Source of the DNA: HGM04593 sp045631905
GTDB taxonomy: Bacteria; Bacteroidota; Bacteroidia; Bacteroidales; Bacteroidaceae
Reading direction: 5' to 3'
Assembly (NCBI GenBank): GCA_045631905.1
Contig: JAZQVO010000038.1
Coordinates: forward strand, 1 to 64,000
Length of the DNA: 64,000 bases
In this document: piece after piece, positions 26,724 through 35,075 of the stretch
Numbering within the stretch: position 1 is the first letter of the stretch
Layout of the letters: every line of letters begins with the position of its first letter
Notes under the pieces: model-generated
The model's input: the letters and a program-made list of their open reading frames with translations, nothing else
What the model was told of the DNA's origin: nothing
The model's database searches: none
Made by a program: the position numbers and the translations under genes

Positions 26724-27605
26724 TTACAATCCCCAGTTTTTCAAGTTATATGTGGATTCTATGTCTGCTTCAAGGTCATCATCAAGTTCTGAAAAGAAAT
26801 CAATCCCTGAAATAATCTCTAGGTCATCTACGCTCATCGCGCACTTCTGCATATTCTCATTGTTATTATGGTTGTACATAACAAATGCTATAGTTTGTCC
26901 TCCTGCAAAAATAGCTTTAAAGAATGCGTCTGGTACAACAACTTTATTATTTCCTATAGCCCCATATTCATTATTCCATACAAGAGGACCAGTTACTACA
27001 GTAACACAGCCATATCGATTAGCCCACTCTCTAACCTTCTTTTCGAGAGTATTCCATTGACCTGAGTTCAGTGACTGATTCTGAGGACAACAGTTTGTAT
27101 AGTAGAAAGTCTCAATCATTGCTTGATGACTCCATTTGAAATCAGCTGCGGGAGCCATGTGACCTTTCGACCATCCTGAATTTTTATAATCATAGTCGTC
27201 AGCTTGTGGAAGGTTTGCAGATGGATCTTGACAGAAATTAAGACCTTTTCTTTAATATGGCCCGTCTGTTTCGGTGGACATGAGTTCATATTTGACCCAT
27301 TTGGGAATTTTGTATTTGGGATTATATATAACCTCATATCCAGCATACGAGATTGTAGGATATTCTTTCTCCTTTATTTTTGTTGGAGTATCAATTGACG
27401 GTGTCGCATTGTTTTCCTTTGATACGTCCTTCGTCAGCTTTCTATAGTCTGCATATGCAGATATAGATTTCTTCTCTTGATTCTCCTCTATCACTAAGGT
27501 GTGAACAGAATCCTTTGTTTCAGTATTCGTATAATTGATACATCCGCATACAAAAGTGAGAGAAAGAATACAAGGGATGAAGTACAATATAGATTTTTTA
27601 ATCAT
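26724..27605 (-). pseudogene. Exported DNA/RNA non-specific endonuclease (NucA type) with an in-frame TAA
   Basis: A single frame encodes a lipoprotein signal (LTFVCGC), a linker and then the beta-beta-alpha nuclease fold, but codon 118 is TAA (27252-27254). Before the stop is YEVIYNPKYKIPKWVKYELMS; after it come RKGLNFCQDP, GWSKGHMAPAADFKWS with the catalytic His (about residue 149; DRGH in most relatives, SKGH here), CPQNQSLNSGQW with the metal-binding Asn, and VVTGPLVW. Reading through gives 293 residues, the normal size. Relatives cut single- and double-stranded DNA and RNA with magnesium. It overlaps the MotB-like gene by 8 bases, as last gene of the operon. Mutation, sequencing error or readthrough are possible. 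Confidence 0.82.
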
Positions 27606-28338
27606 TCATTTTGATATTACCAATTATAGGAACTATATGTATCAAGAATCGCTGATTGAATTTTTCGTAGTCGCTCTTCTTTATTTCTTGGCCAACGACA
27701 TATTCAGAACTTTGTTTATAGTCCTCTTCTGTAAATCTAGGCACACCACCTTCTCCACTACCACTGATTACCAATTCACACTTATCCATATTCGAGAAAT
27801 CTATAGCAGCCTCTTCTTTCCAAAATCTATGTAATGCTAGTGCTCTTTGGTAACTTAGTACATCATTATTGTAATGTTCATTTGTGTAGTATCCATCAGC
27901 AGATGCTTGTCCCTCGATTACAACAAGATATTTAATATCCTGTTTGATGGATTTGTTGTTTTGTAACGAGGTTATTGTCTTCTGAATTTCTTTTCCTGCA
28001 TCAACAATCTGTTTTCTTAGTTCGTTTGCAACTATGATATTGGTTTTGTCTTCCTCTAGTTCATAAAGACTAAACTTGCCTTTTTGATATGTTACCTGTA
28101 TACGGAAGATGTGCTTAACAAATTGAGGATTGAACTCAAAGTATGTAGGGTCAATATTTTCTACAACTTTGTATATAGATTGAATCTCCTCATACTTTTT
28201 TACTATTTTTTTTAGCTCCTCTTCTTTGATTCTAAACCTACTATAAGAAACAGCAAAGAGAACCACCATAATTGCAAATAAAGTGGTCATAATATCCACA
28301 TATGTGGTCCAAAATGAATCTTTATTTCTTTGCTTCAT
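27598..28338 (-). CDS. MotB/ZorB-like stator protein with OmpA domain
   Basis: This 246-residue protein has one N-terminal membrane helix (residues 10-31, FWTTYVDIMTTLFAIMVVLF) with an Asp at position 15, matching the proton-accepting Asp of MotB, ExbD and ZorB. A linker of about 100 residues leads to an OmpA/MotB peptidoglycan-binding-like domain (about 135-236: VVIEGQASADGYY, DVLSYQRALALHRFW, FNQRFLIHIVP). With the MotA-like product of the gene 5 bases upstream it should form a 5:2-type proton-driven inner-membrane motor. ZorB of the Zorya defence system has the same plan, and no flagellar genes are near. Family is clear; function as defence is inferred. Confidence 0.86.
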   Translation of the reverse strand: MKQRNKDSFWTTYVDIMTTLFAIMVVLFAVSYSRFRIKEEELKKIVKKYEEIQSIYKVVENIDPTYFEFNPQFVKHIFRIQVTYQKGKFSLYELEEDKTNIIVANELRKQIVDAGKEIQKTITSLQNNKSIKQDIKYLVVIEGQASADGYYTNEHYNNDVLSYQRALALHRFWKEEAAIDFSNMDKCELVISGSGEGGVPRFTEEDYKQSSEYVVGQEIKKSDYEKFNQRFLIHIVPIIGNIKMND

Positions 28339-28343
28339 AATTC

Positions 28344-30014
28344 TTATTTCTTACTGCGAAATATTGACCAAATGCTCGGTTTTTCTGAAACATCATTTGG
28401 TTGTTTAATATTTTCAGAAGACGTAGCGATCTTTTTGTTCATTGAATCTAATGCTTGTTTTACACCGTCAAGCTGTCCCAATACTTTTGAAACTTTTTCA
28501 GAAACTTCTGGCTGTGTCTTTACATCAGCTTGTATAGATGAAAGAAGCGCAATTAACTCTGGTATTTTTCCCAAATTAGATAAATACTTATTTTGAGCCT
28601 CAAGGTCTATTGATTTACGTATTTCAGCAATATATTCATCACGTTTTGCCTCTACAGCAGACATACATTCCTTTACAATAACTTCGTATGCAGACTTAAA
28701 ATCATTCATGGCTGATGCAAAGTCATCTCCATGATTATCAATAGCTGTACAATATTTTTCGTTCAACTGTTTGATCGCTTTTGTTTGAGCCTCATATATG
28801 ACTTTTAACTCATCATCTGCAAGTTCTTGATATGATACAGCAAGATCTGTTTTCTTCTGAATAGCAGTTATCTGTTCTTGAATAAGATTCATTTGGCTAT
28901 TACCAAGCAATTGAGTCTGAGCGATACTTATTCCAAGCGCATTAAGAGATTCTTCAAATGTAACAATACGATTAAGAATTGTATTAATCTTTTCGAATAC
29001 TCTTTCAGGAACACTCATCTGTTCAATGAATTTGGATTGTGAATCAATAAGTTTAATAGAAGAATCTGCTATTTGTTCTTTTATGTCAGACAACTTGACA
29101 ATTGAAGTTGATACTGAGTCGAATTTTTCAGATGCAGTAATGAAACTATCCAAAGTTTTCAACGTTTCTCTCTGCTTCATTGTCTTAAGCAACTGATCTT
29201 GCATTCTTACATTTTCATTGATTAGAGACATATTGTCACCCATAGTCTCAACAGCATCGGTTAAAAGTCTTACTTTATCGCCAAAAGAATCTCTTAATGT
29301 TTCAGTACATTCATTAAAAGCATCTTTAAAATCTCCAATAACACCCTTGAATGCTGGTTCGAAAGTGTTTATAGTTCTATGCAATTTATTAAGTGCAGAG
29401 ACCATACTAGTACCTAGCACTGGCATCAACTTGACCTGAATAAAGTCGAAAAATTTATTTTTATCCTCTTCAACTTTTTTAAGTACATTTGCTGCAGTCG
29501 CATTTCCCCACATCATAAGGACTAAGCCTATAAGGCTCGTTACCATTGATACGATAATACCACCAATCAATGCAGATACAATTTCATCTGACACACCTGC
29601 TTTATCAACGCCAATTTTGAAACTTTGAAGGCCGATCCAAACACCAAAAAATGTACCCATCAAACCCAAATAAGTTGGAAATGATACTTTTGAAGTTGCA
29701 TCCTCATACAAAGCTTCAAGCCTATTCTGAACTTTATCTTTGATAATTCCAAAATCAGTTGTACCCTCATTCTTTGCCAAGTATTCGTTAATTTCGTTGA
29801 CTAACTCATTAAGTTTATTAGATGAGTTACCAATCATTATTGAATAACCTGTCTCACCTTTTTCTACCTCCCATTTTTGAGAGTTAGGGAAAAAGTTTTT
29901 GAATTTACTAAGCTTTCGCAGTGTTGGGATAAATACCCACAACTGCAAAATTGCAAAGAATATGATAGAAATCAACGGATTACTATCCAAGAAAAGATAT
30001 ATTTGTTCCATCAA
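28344..30014 (-). CDS. MotA/TolQ/ZorA-like proton channel protein with long coiled-coil tail
   Basis: This 556-residue protein has three membrane helices: residues 12-31, 111-132 (FPTYLGLMGTFFGVWIGLQSF, the MotA/TolQ GLxGT signature) and 145-169. From about 175 to 530 it is predicted by eye to be almost entirely helical, with Asp/Lys/Glu/Ser-rich heptad-like sequence. That layout, short channel part plus long cytoplasmic helical tail, is that of ZorA, whose tail in Zorya transmits motor state to effectors; flagellar MotA has no such tail. It sits 3 bases after the actin-like gene and 5 before the MotB-like gene. It likely drives or senses envelope perturbation; this is inferred. Confidence 0.85.
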   Translation of the reverse strand: MMEQIYLFLDSNPLISIIFFAILQLWVFIPTLRKLSKFKNFFPNSQKWEVEKGETGYSIMIGNSSNKLNELVNEINEYLAKNEGTTDFGIIKDKVQNRLEALYEDATSKVSFPTYLGLMGTFFGVWIGLQSFKIGVDKAGVSDEIVSALIGGIIVSMVTSLIGLVLMMWGNATAANVLKKVEEDKNKFFDFIQVKLMPVLGTSMVSALNKLHRTINTFEPAFKGVIGDFKDAFNECTETLRDSFGDKVRLLTDAVETMGDNMSLINENVRMQDQLLKTMKQRETLKTLDSFITASEKFDSVSTSIVKLSDIKEQIADSSIKLIDSQSKFIEQMSVPERVFEKINTILNRIVTFEESLNALGISIAQTQLLGNSQMNLIQEQITAIQKKTDLAVSYQELADDELKVIYEAQTKAIKQLNEKYCTAIDNHGDDFASAMNDFKSAYEVIVKECMSAVEAKRDEYIAEIRKSIDLEAQNKYLSNLGKIPELIALLSSIQADVKTQPEVSEKVSKVLGQLDGVKQALDSMNKKIATSSENIKQPNDVSEKPSIWSIFRSKK

Positions 30015-30017
30015 TGA

Positions 30018-33000
30018 TTAAGCCTTATAATTGGTTAATTGTAACAATGCATCTGTTACAGGGATAAAGAATAATGTATCGTTATATTGTTCTTGTCCAG
30101 AATACACATCAATAATTTCTGTCTGTAACTTTGAATCCAGAACATCAGCAATGCCATCATTCACAAGTTCGAGAACTTTATCAGCTACGATTTGTCCGCT
30201 CACAGCGCCTTTTCTAATTAATAGACCGAGTACTTCTTTGTAGACATTATTCATAGCCTTAATCTGGCTGATAACATTTGTCTTGATATCAGTTTTGTAT
30301 TTGCTTACAAGTTCATTCACATCTTCACATTCGTATTCTGAACCATCTCCATAATACACTACAGATATAGGCTGCTGAGCGCCTTCCTTGTGATATAATC
30401 CACCATAGCAAGTACTTTCCTTGCGTATTTCAGGAAGTACAAGCTGAATGTCGTTAATCTCTTTTCCAAAGACTCTAGACATTACTAAGTGTGTAATCTC
30501 GGTAAGGAGAGTCTCGTTTGAAGTAATATACTGATCTATATAACGGCTACCATTGCCACTGAATGTTATAGTTCTAGGATAGCTTAACTTTTTAGCATTG
30601 AGCATAGAAGCCAGATAGTATACTGTTGCTGTAAAATGATACGCGAAAGCAAAAGCAAAGTCATTTCTCAGTTTATCTGCAATCTTTGTTTCAACATTGT
30701 TGCTAATCCAAAAGTTGATGATATCCTGAGTTGTACTCTCATTGTTAGAAATCATATGAGAATTTAGACTCTTCAATGAATCAGTATCAAATCCGATTGT
30801 ATCCTTATATTTATTGTAGATACCATTCTTTTTTGAGTTCTTGAATTTATCGAATGCGTTGCCCCACATAACATCACAACCAAAGTGTACAGAGTTTGCA
30901 ATTTTAGGCTCTCCTTTCTGGAAATATACGAAATCAGTAGATCCTCCTCCAATATCTACGATTGCAACAGACTCAACGCTCTTGTATTCATCTTTAGCGT
31001 TGAAGTAGTAATATGGCGCCTCAGACTCAGTATAGCACTTAATCTGCTCTTTTGTCGATTCAATATTAAGGATATATTTTGCTTCTTCGGTCCAAATCTT
31101 TTCAAAGGTAGCTCTCTCGGTTTCTTTGAAGCTGAGTGGTCTAAACCAAATCACTCCTGTCTTAGAAATAATACCATTTTCCTGAAGAATGTCAGCCTTG
31201 ATAATCAGCAACAACTCACGAATAAATACTCTGAGACATTTTTCATCAGAAGACCATTTGATATTTGTGATAATTCTTTGATTAGCAGCAGGCTTGCTCT
31301 TTTCGTAGAAGAAGGCAATATTGCTGTTATCAAAGAGCGAAAGTTTAGAAGCGTCCTCCCCTGTAAAACACAATGCTGTTCTGATAGGGAATCTATACGC
31401 TTTACCGTCAATGTATGGTGGCACAAACTCAGTCTTAAATGCAGTCTTAAATACATCAGGAGTATTATTCTCCCAACATAGAACAGGATTCTGCTGAGTG
31501 GATCCAGCCTTGTCGTGCAAGTAGCTTACTATTGGCTTATCCATAGTAAGTTGCTGCGGCTCGTTCATTTCGCCTTTCTCCTTACGGGAGATATATGTAT
31601 TTGATGTACCAAAGTCTATTGCGTATTCAAACACCTTATCAGACTGTACCGCTATATCCCAAATGGGGAATAATGCAAATGTATAGTCTTTGCTGTCAAT
31701 CGTCACAGTAGCAAGAACTGCATCAAAATTTGTATTGAATACTTCATAAAATTTAGATCCGCAATCTATATTTAATCCCTGCTGTGAGCGGACAAATGCA
31801 GGTTTAACACCACTATCAAATGTATTATCGGTTGCTGTTTCTATAATCTGAAATTTACCTTCACAATCTCGATAGAAATCCAAACTGATATTATTCGCTG
31901 TAAATGTTCTTCTATCATTACCATCAAAAGCAGAAACAAGCACCTTGAAATAATTATTCTCCTCTTTCTTTGTTGATAAGACATTAGGGAATAGTGCTAA
32001 ATCAAAGTTAACTTTTGCTGTATCAAGAGATATAATTACACCTTCGCCACTTTTTACAGCAGAGGTCTCAGCGCGATATGTCTTTTTAAATTCTTCACCG
32101 TTATGTTTGAATATAACTTCTACTGCCTTGTTCTTCTCTTGACAAACTGCTGTTAAATCTCCTTTTCCGATTACTTCGAATGCCTGTGATGAGAGAGGTA
32201 TGAGATAATCGTAGTCTCTCTTAGAATTTTCGTTTACAAACTCCATTGTCTGGAACTTGCTAGATGACAATCTATAGGGAACCTTGATAATAGCCTCAGA
32301 AAAATAATTCAAAGATTTGAGGTCCTTGCTCGTCATCACATTAACGCCGTTGACCTCAATAGCACTATTGTCGTTACTATAGATCGGACTTAATGAGGTG
32401 GCTTCCCAATTAGACTTAATTTCTGGATCCGAGTGGAACGATTGAATATAGTCTCTAAGCTCATTGTATTTTGCATCAAGGGTGTCTCCATTGCCAAACA
32501 AGAAATTATACATATAATTTTTGAAGGCAACAGGACGTTTGTCAAAAAGCTGAATATCCTGGAAGTATTTGCCTGAGCTTTCTCTGTAAATTGGCCTGAG
32601 CGTATGATAATTCTCACCAACAAAAATCATCTTTCTTGCCGATCCACCTTTCTCGTCATCCTTGACTTCTTTCAAATCCATGTCTGGTGGAGTAATGAAA
32701 CCTGTAAATGGAGAACTTGTTGCAAGAAGATATTCTTTACCGTCTTGTTCAAGAATAATGAAAAAGAGTTTCTTTTCTCCTAAATCATCATTAAAGTAGC
32801 TCTCAATTGCAGTACCGAGAATTGGCACTGCAGTTTTAAGGGTTTTCAAATCATCGTTGTAATTCCACTCTTTAATAACAATCTTAAGACCTGTACCTTG
32901 CCATAAATTCTCATGGTAATTTTTGTTATACAGCAGTTCGAATACGTCAAGACAGTTAGAAACAAGACGCTCATATGCACGTCCAGCTTGTTTGGTCGGG

Positions 33001-33212
33001 TTATTTCTTTCTTCTAAGACTCTTCTAAATGCTTCTTTAAAAATATAGAATCTTGCAAATGGGGTCGGAAGAGCATTCAATGCTCCGCCGTTATCGGTTC
33101 TTTGTTCACCGATATTTCCTAAATCTGCAGCCGTTATACGTCCTGGACCAGCAGTCCAATTAAACTCTGATGCCGCCCCCCTTTGAATAATATTTAAATC
33201 TACACTACTCAT
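30018..33212 (-). CDS. Large actin/Hsp70-fold ATPase, SrfB-like
   Basis: Of 1064 residues, roughly 530-1060 form an ASKHA ATPase. FEYAIDFGTSNTYISRKEKG (about 530) is phosphate-1, VAIVDIGGGSTDFVYFQKGE (about 755) phosphate-2, and ITFSGNGSRYIDQYI (about 885) the adenosine motif, so nucleotide binding looks intact. The first ~500 residues are a unique beta-rich region with no motif I recognise. Domain order and length resemble the virulence-factor SrfB family (named from Salmonella, function unknown). There is no signal peptide or membrane helix, so it is cytoplasmic. It lies between the tubulin-like and MotA-like genes (gaps 11 and 3 bases). It could polymerise or act as a chaperone-like switch; neither is shown. 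Confidence 0.8.
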   Translation of the reverse strand: MSSVDLNIIQRGAASEFNWTAGPGRITAADLGNIGEQRTDNGGALNALPTPFARFYIFKEAFRRVLEERNNPTKQAGRAYERLVSNCLDVFELLYNKNYHENLWQGTGLKIVIKEWNYNDDLKTLKTAVPILGTAIESYFNDDLGEKKLFFIILEQDGKEYLLATSSPFTGFITPPDMDLKEVKDDEKGGSARKMIFVGENYHTLRPIYRESSGKYFQDIQLFDKRPVAFKNYMYNFLFGNGDTLDAKYNELRDYIQSFHSDPEIKSNWEATSLSPIYSNDNSAIEVNGVNVMTSKDLKSLNYFSEAIIKVPYRLSSSKFQTMEFVNENSKRDYDYLIPLSSQAFEVIGKGDLTAVCQEKNKAVEVIFKHNGEEFKKTYRAETSAVKSGEGVIISLDTAKVNFDLALFPNVLSTKKEENNYFKVLVSAFDGNDRRTFTANNISLDFYRDCEGKFQIIETATDNTFDSGVKPAFVRSQQGLNIDCGSKFYEVFNTNFDAVLATVTIDSKDYTFALFPIWDIAVQSDKVFEYAIDFGTSNTYISRKEKGEMNEPQQLTMDKPIVSYLHDKAGSTQQNPVLCWENNTPDVFKTAFKTEFVPPYIDGKAYRFPIRTALCFTGEDASKLSLFDNSNIAFFYEKSKPAANQRIITNIKWSSDEKCLRVFIRELLLIIKADILQENGIISKTGVIWFRPLSFKETERATFEKIWTEEAKYILNIESTKEQIKCYTESEAPYYYFNAKDEYKSVESVAIVDIGGGSTDFVYFQKGEPKIANSVHFGCDVMWGNAFDKFKNSKKNGIYNKYKDTIGFDTDSLKSLNSHMISNNESTTQDIINFWISNNVETKIADKLRNDFAFAFAYHFTATVYYLASMLNAKKLSYPRTITFSGNGSRYIDQYITSNETLLTEITHLVMSRVFGKEINDIQLVLPEIRKESTCYGGLYHKEGAQQPISVVYYGDGSEYECEDVNELVSKYKTDIKTNVISQIKAMNNVYKEVLGLLIRKGAVSGQIVADKVLELVNDGIADVLDSKLQTEIIDVYSGQEQYNDTLFFIPVTDALLQLTNYKA

Positions 33213-33223
33213 AGCCTTATGTC

Positions 33224-34618
33224 TTAGATGGTTTTGGTGTATTCAGTTATTCCCTCGTATGCAAAATCAAGCAAATATCTCAATGTATTATCGTGCTCGG
33301 TTTTGTCCTTCTTGTTACCAGCTTCAATCATCTTAAGAAGATAGTATGATTCATCCTTCGCTTTCAAGGTAATTCCTTTCACTATATTTGAAAGCTTTTC
33401 ACCTTTGAGTATTTTATTAAGCGGTGAAAAACCTCTATTGTTTTCAGATAGTTCTACATACCAATTATGGTATTGATTTACAAAAGTTTTAAGTGCCCCA
33501 AAAGGTTGGTCTTGGTAGAAATCTTTATTCAAACCTCTCGTTTTCTTCAGTGGAAAACGTCTTTCTGTTGGTAGGATATCCAAAAGCAGATCAAAAATCA
33601 TCATATTAGCAATATCTTTGACCATAGGTTTATAACCTTCGCCCAAAGAGGACATATCTAGTGCATCAACATTTTCACGTATTGCCCTAGTCATTGCTTG
33701 TGGAGTATCTGGAGTCGGTCTGCCTAAGAAATCAAAAAGTGCAGATGCTGCAACTAACTCAACAAGGTGTGCCGTATCTTTCTGTTCTTTTTCATTGTTC
33801 TTATAATTTGCTCTTAAGCTTTGTTCGCCCACATAATAAAGGAAGTCAGACTTGACGCTCTTCTCATAATAGCTAAGCGCAGCCTTTGTCTTTGTATAGA
33901 AGTTTGATGAATCAATGTCACTTCCTGAGGTCGTTGGGTCATCAAGAGAGTAGTATGGCAACACTGTTACTGCTCCCATAACAGCACTCTGTACCTGAGG
34001 ATGGGCTTGGTCGTCTCTAATCTTTTTCTCAAGAAGTGGATAACCTGATGCGCCAGTTCCACCAAAAATTGAACTAATAATAAATATCCTGTCACCCTTT
34101 TCGCAGTGTCTGCGGAATGCATCGTACCAATCGGCACCGCTTATCATTTCGTTGAGAACTACTGTACCTACATTGGGGTTACCTTTAAAGCCAACCGAAA
34201 GACTATTGTTAAGATTCTCTTGTGAATATAATGTCTGAATCAAGAATTTATTCACGTCATTATTCGCCAGTTTGCCAACATTAAGATATTGTCCGAATGT
34301 TTTTTTCTCAGCCATGCTAGTACTTACACTATTTTGCTGATTGTCGAGATCTTCCAATCTTATAATCTTAGTATTAAAGAAGCCTGATGGAGCAGATAAT
34401 TGTTGTGCTCTGTCTGTTGTCGCGTTCTTATACACTTTGATATAGTCTCCAATTGTTGTGGTAAGGATAGCGTTCTCTTCCAAATCAACATGGGGATCTA
34501 TTATAACAGGAACAATATCATAGCCGCTAGTTCTCATGCCAGCAGCTGCCATCATCACAACAGACTTCATTACGCGAAGCCCTGTGCCACCTATACAAAA
34601 AACAAAAACTTTTGCCAT
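33224..34618 (-). CDS. Tubulin/FtsZ-fold GTPase-like protein
   Basis: This 464-residue protein begins VFVFCIGGTGLRVMKS, a Rossmann-type glycine loop as at the start of tubulins, and has FIISSIFGGTGASGYPLL (residues 179-196), the tubulin signature GGTGxG/SG in its correct place after an RIFI strand. It is not FtsZ: it lacks the usual FtsZ T7 loop and C-terminal peptide and is of the divergent tubulin-like class found in mobile conflict-type operons. It lacks membrane segments. The start lies 2 bases after the membrane protein stop, implying coupling. GTP binding and filament formation are inferred from fold. Confidence 0.78.
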   Translation of the reverse strand: MAKVFVFCIGGTGLRVMKSVVMMAAAGMRTSGYDIVPVIIDPHVDLEENAILTTTIGDYIKVYKNATTDRAQQLSAPSGFFNTKIIRLEDLDNQQNSVSTSMAEKKTFGQYLNVGKLANNDVNKFLIQTLYSQENLNNSLSVGFKGNPNVGTVVLNEMISGADWYDAFRRHCEKGDRIFIISSIFGGTGASGYPLLEKKIRDDQAHPQVQSAVMGAVTVLPYYSLDDPTTSGSDIDSSNFYTKTKAALSYYEKSVKSDFLYYVGEQSLRANYKNNEKEQKDTAHLVELVAASALFDFLGRPTPDTPQAMTRAIRENVDALDMSSLGEGYKPMVKDIANMMIFDLLLDILPTERRFPLKKTRGLNKDFYQDQPFGALKTFVNQYHNWYVELSENNRGFSPLNKILKGEKLSNIVKGITLKAKDESYYLLKMIEAGNKKDKTEHDNTLRYLLDFAYEGITEYTKTI

Positions 34619-34620
34619 AA

Positions 34621-35073
34621 CTATTTGCCTAATTTAAGGAATCTGTACGCATTAGTTGATACAGGTAAATTACAGATAATAAATGATGTTATAAAATAGA
34701 TAGCAGATGCGTATAACCCATTTATTAATGATATCCTCAATATGAAACCAACTTGCTCTTTGAGAGTTGACGAAACCATCGCATTGCCTAAAATCATTGT
34801 TAACCCTATCGTAGCGACAACTGTTATTACTAACCAGATTACCCAATGGCGTATTCTGTATTTTCTTCCTGGAAGTTTGTTGTAGCCATAATAATAATAG
34901 CAAACAACTACAACAGCAACAGCAATGGCTGTAGCAAGAAAATACATACTAGCAGAGTCAAGGCTATTCCAAAGAGATCGAGCCATATTGTAAAGAGGCT
35001 CATTATCCTTATACCTAACCAGGTGCTCAGCCTGATTTGGCAACCCCCAATCATACAAATTAAGCATTCCCAT
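34621..35073 (-). CDS. Small membrane protein of the motor operon
   Basis: This 150-residue protein has an N-terminal ~40-residue hydrophilic segment and then hydrophobic helices at about 43-62, 76-97 and 105-135 (the last perhaps two helices). I do not recognise a family. It begins 2 bases after the vWA-like gene stop and ends 2 bases before the tubulin-like gene, so it is clearly an operon member. It could anchor the tubulin-like protein or link the vWA lipoprotein to the cytoplasmic NTPases; this is speculation from position. Confidence 0.75.
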   Translation of the reverse strand: MGMLNLYDWGLPNQAEHLVRYKDNEPLYNMARSLWNSLDSASMYFLATAIAVAVVVVCYYYYGYNKLPGRKYRIRHWVIWLVITVVATIGLTMILGNAMVSSTLKEQVGFILRISLINGLYASAIYFITSFIICNLPVSTNAYRFLKLGK

Positions 35074-35075
35074 AA

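Noticed and set aside
27598..30014. Calling the locus a typical Zorya type I, II or III system
   Set aside because: Only the ZorA/ZorB-like pair is recognisable; no ZorC, ZorD helicase, ZorE HNH or ZorF/ZorG-like gene is present, and the SrfB-, tubulin- and vWA-like genes are not part of those types.
30018..33212. Calling the 1064-residue protein DnaK/Hsp70
   Set aside because: It shares only the ASKHA motifs; there is no substrate-binding domain and a 500-residue unrelated N-terminal region is present.
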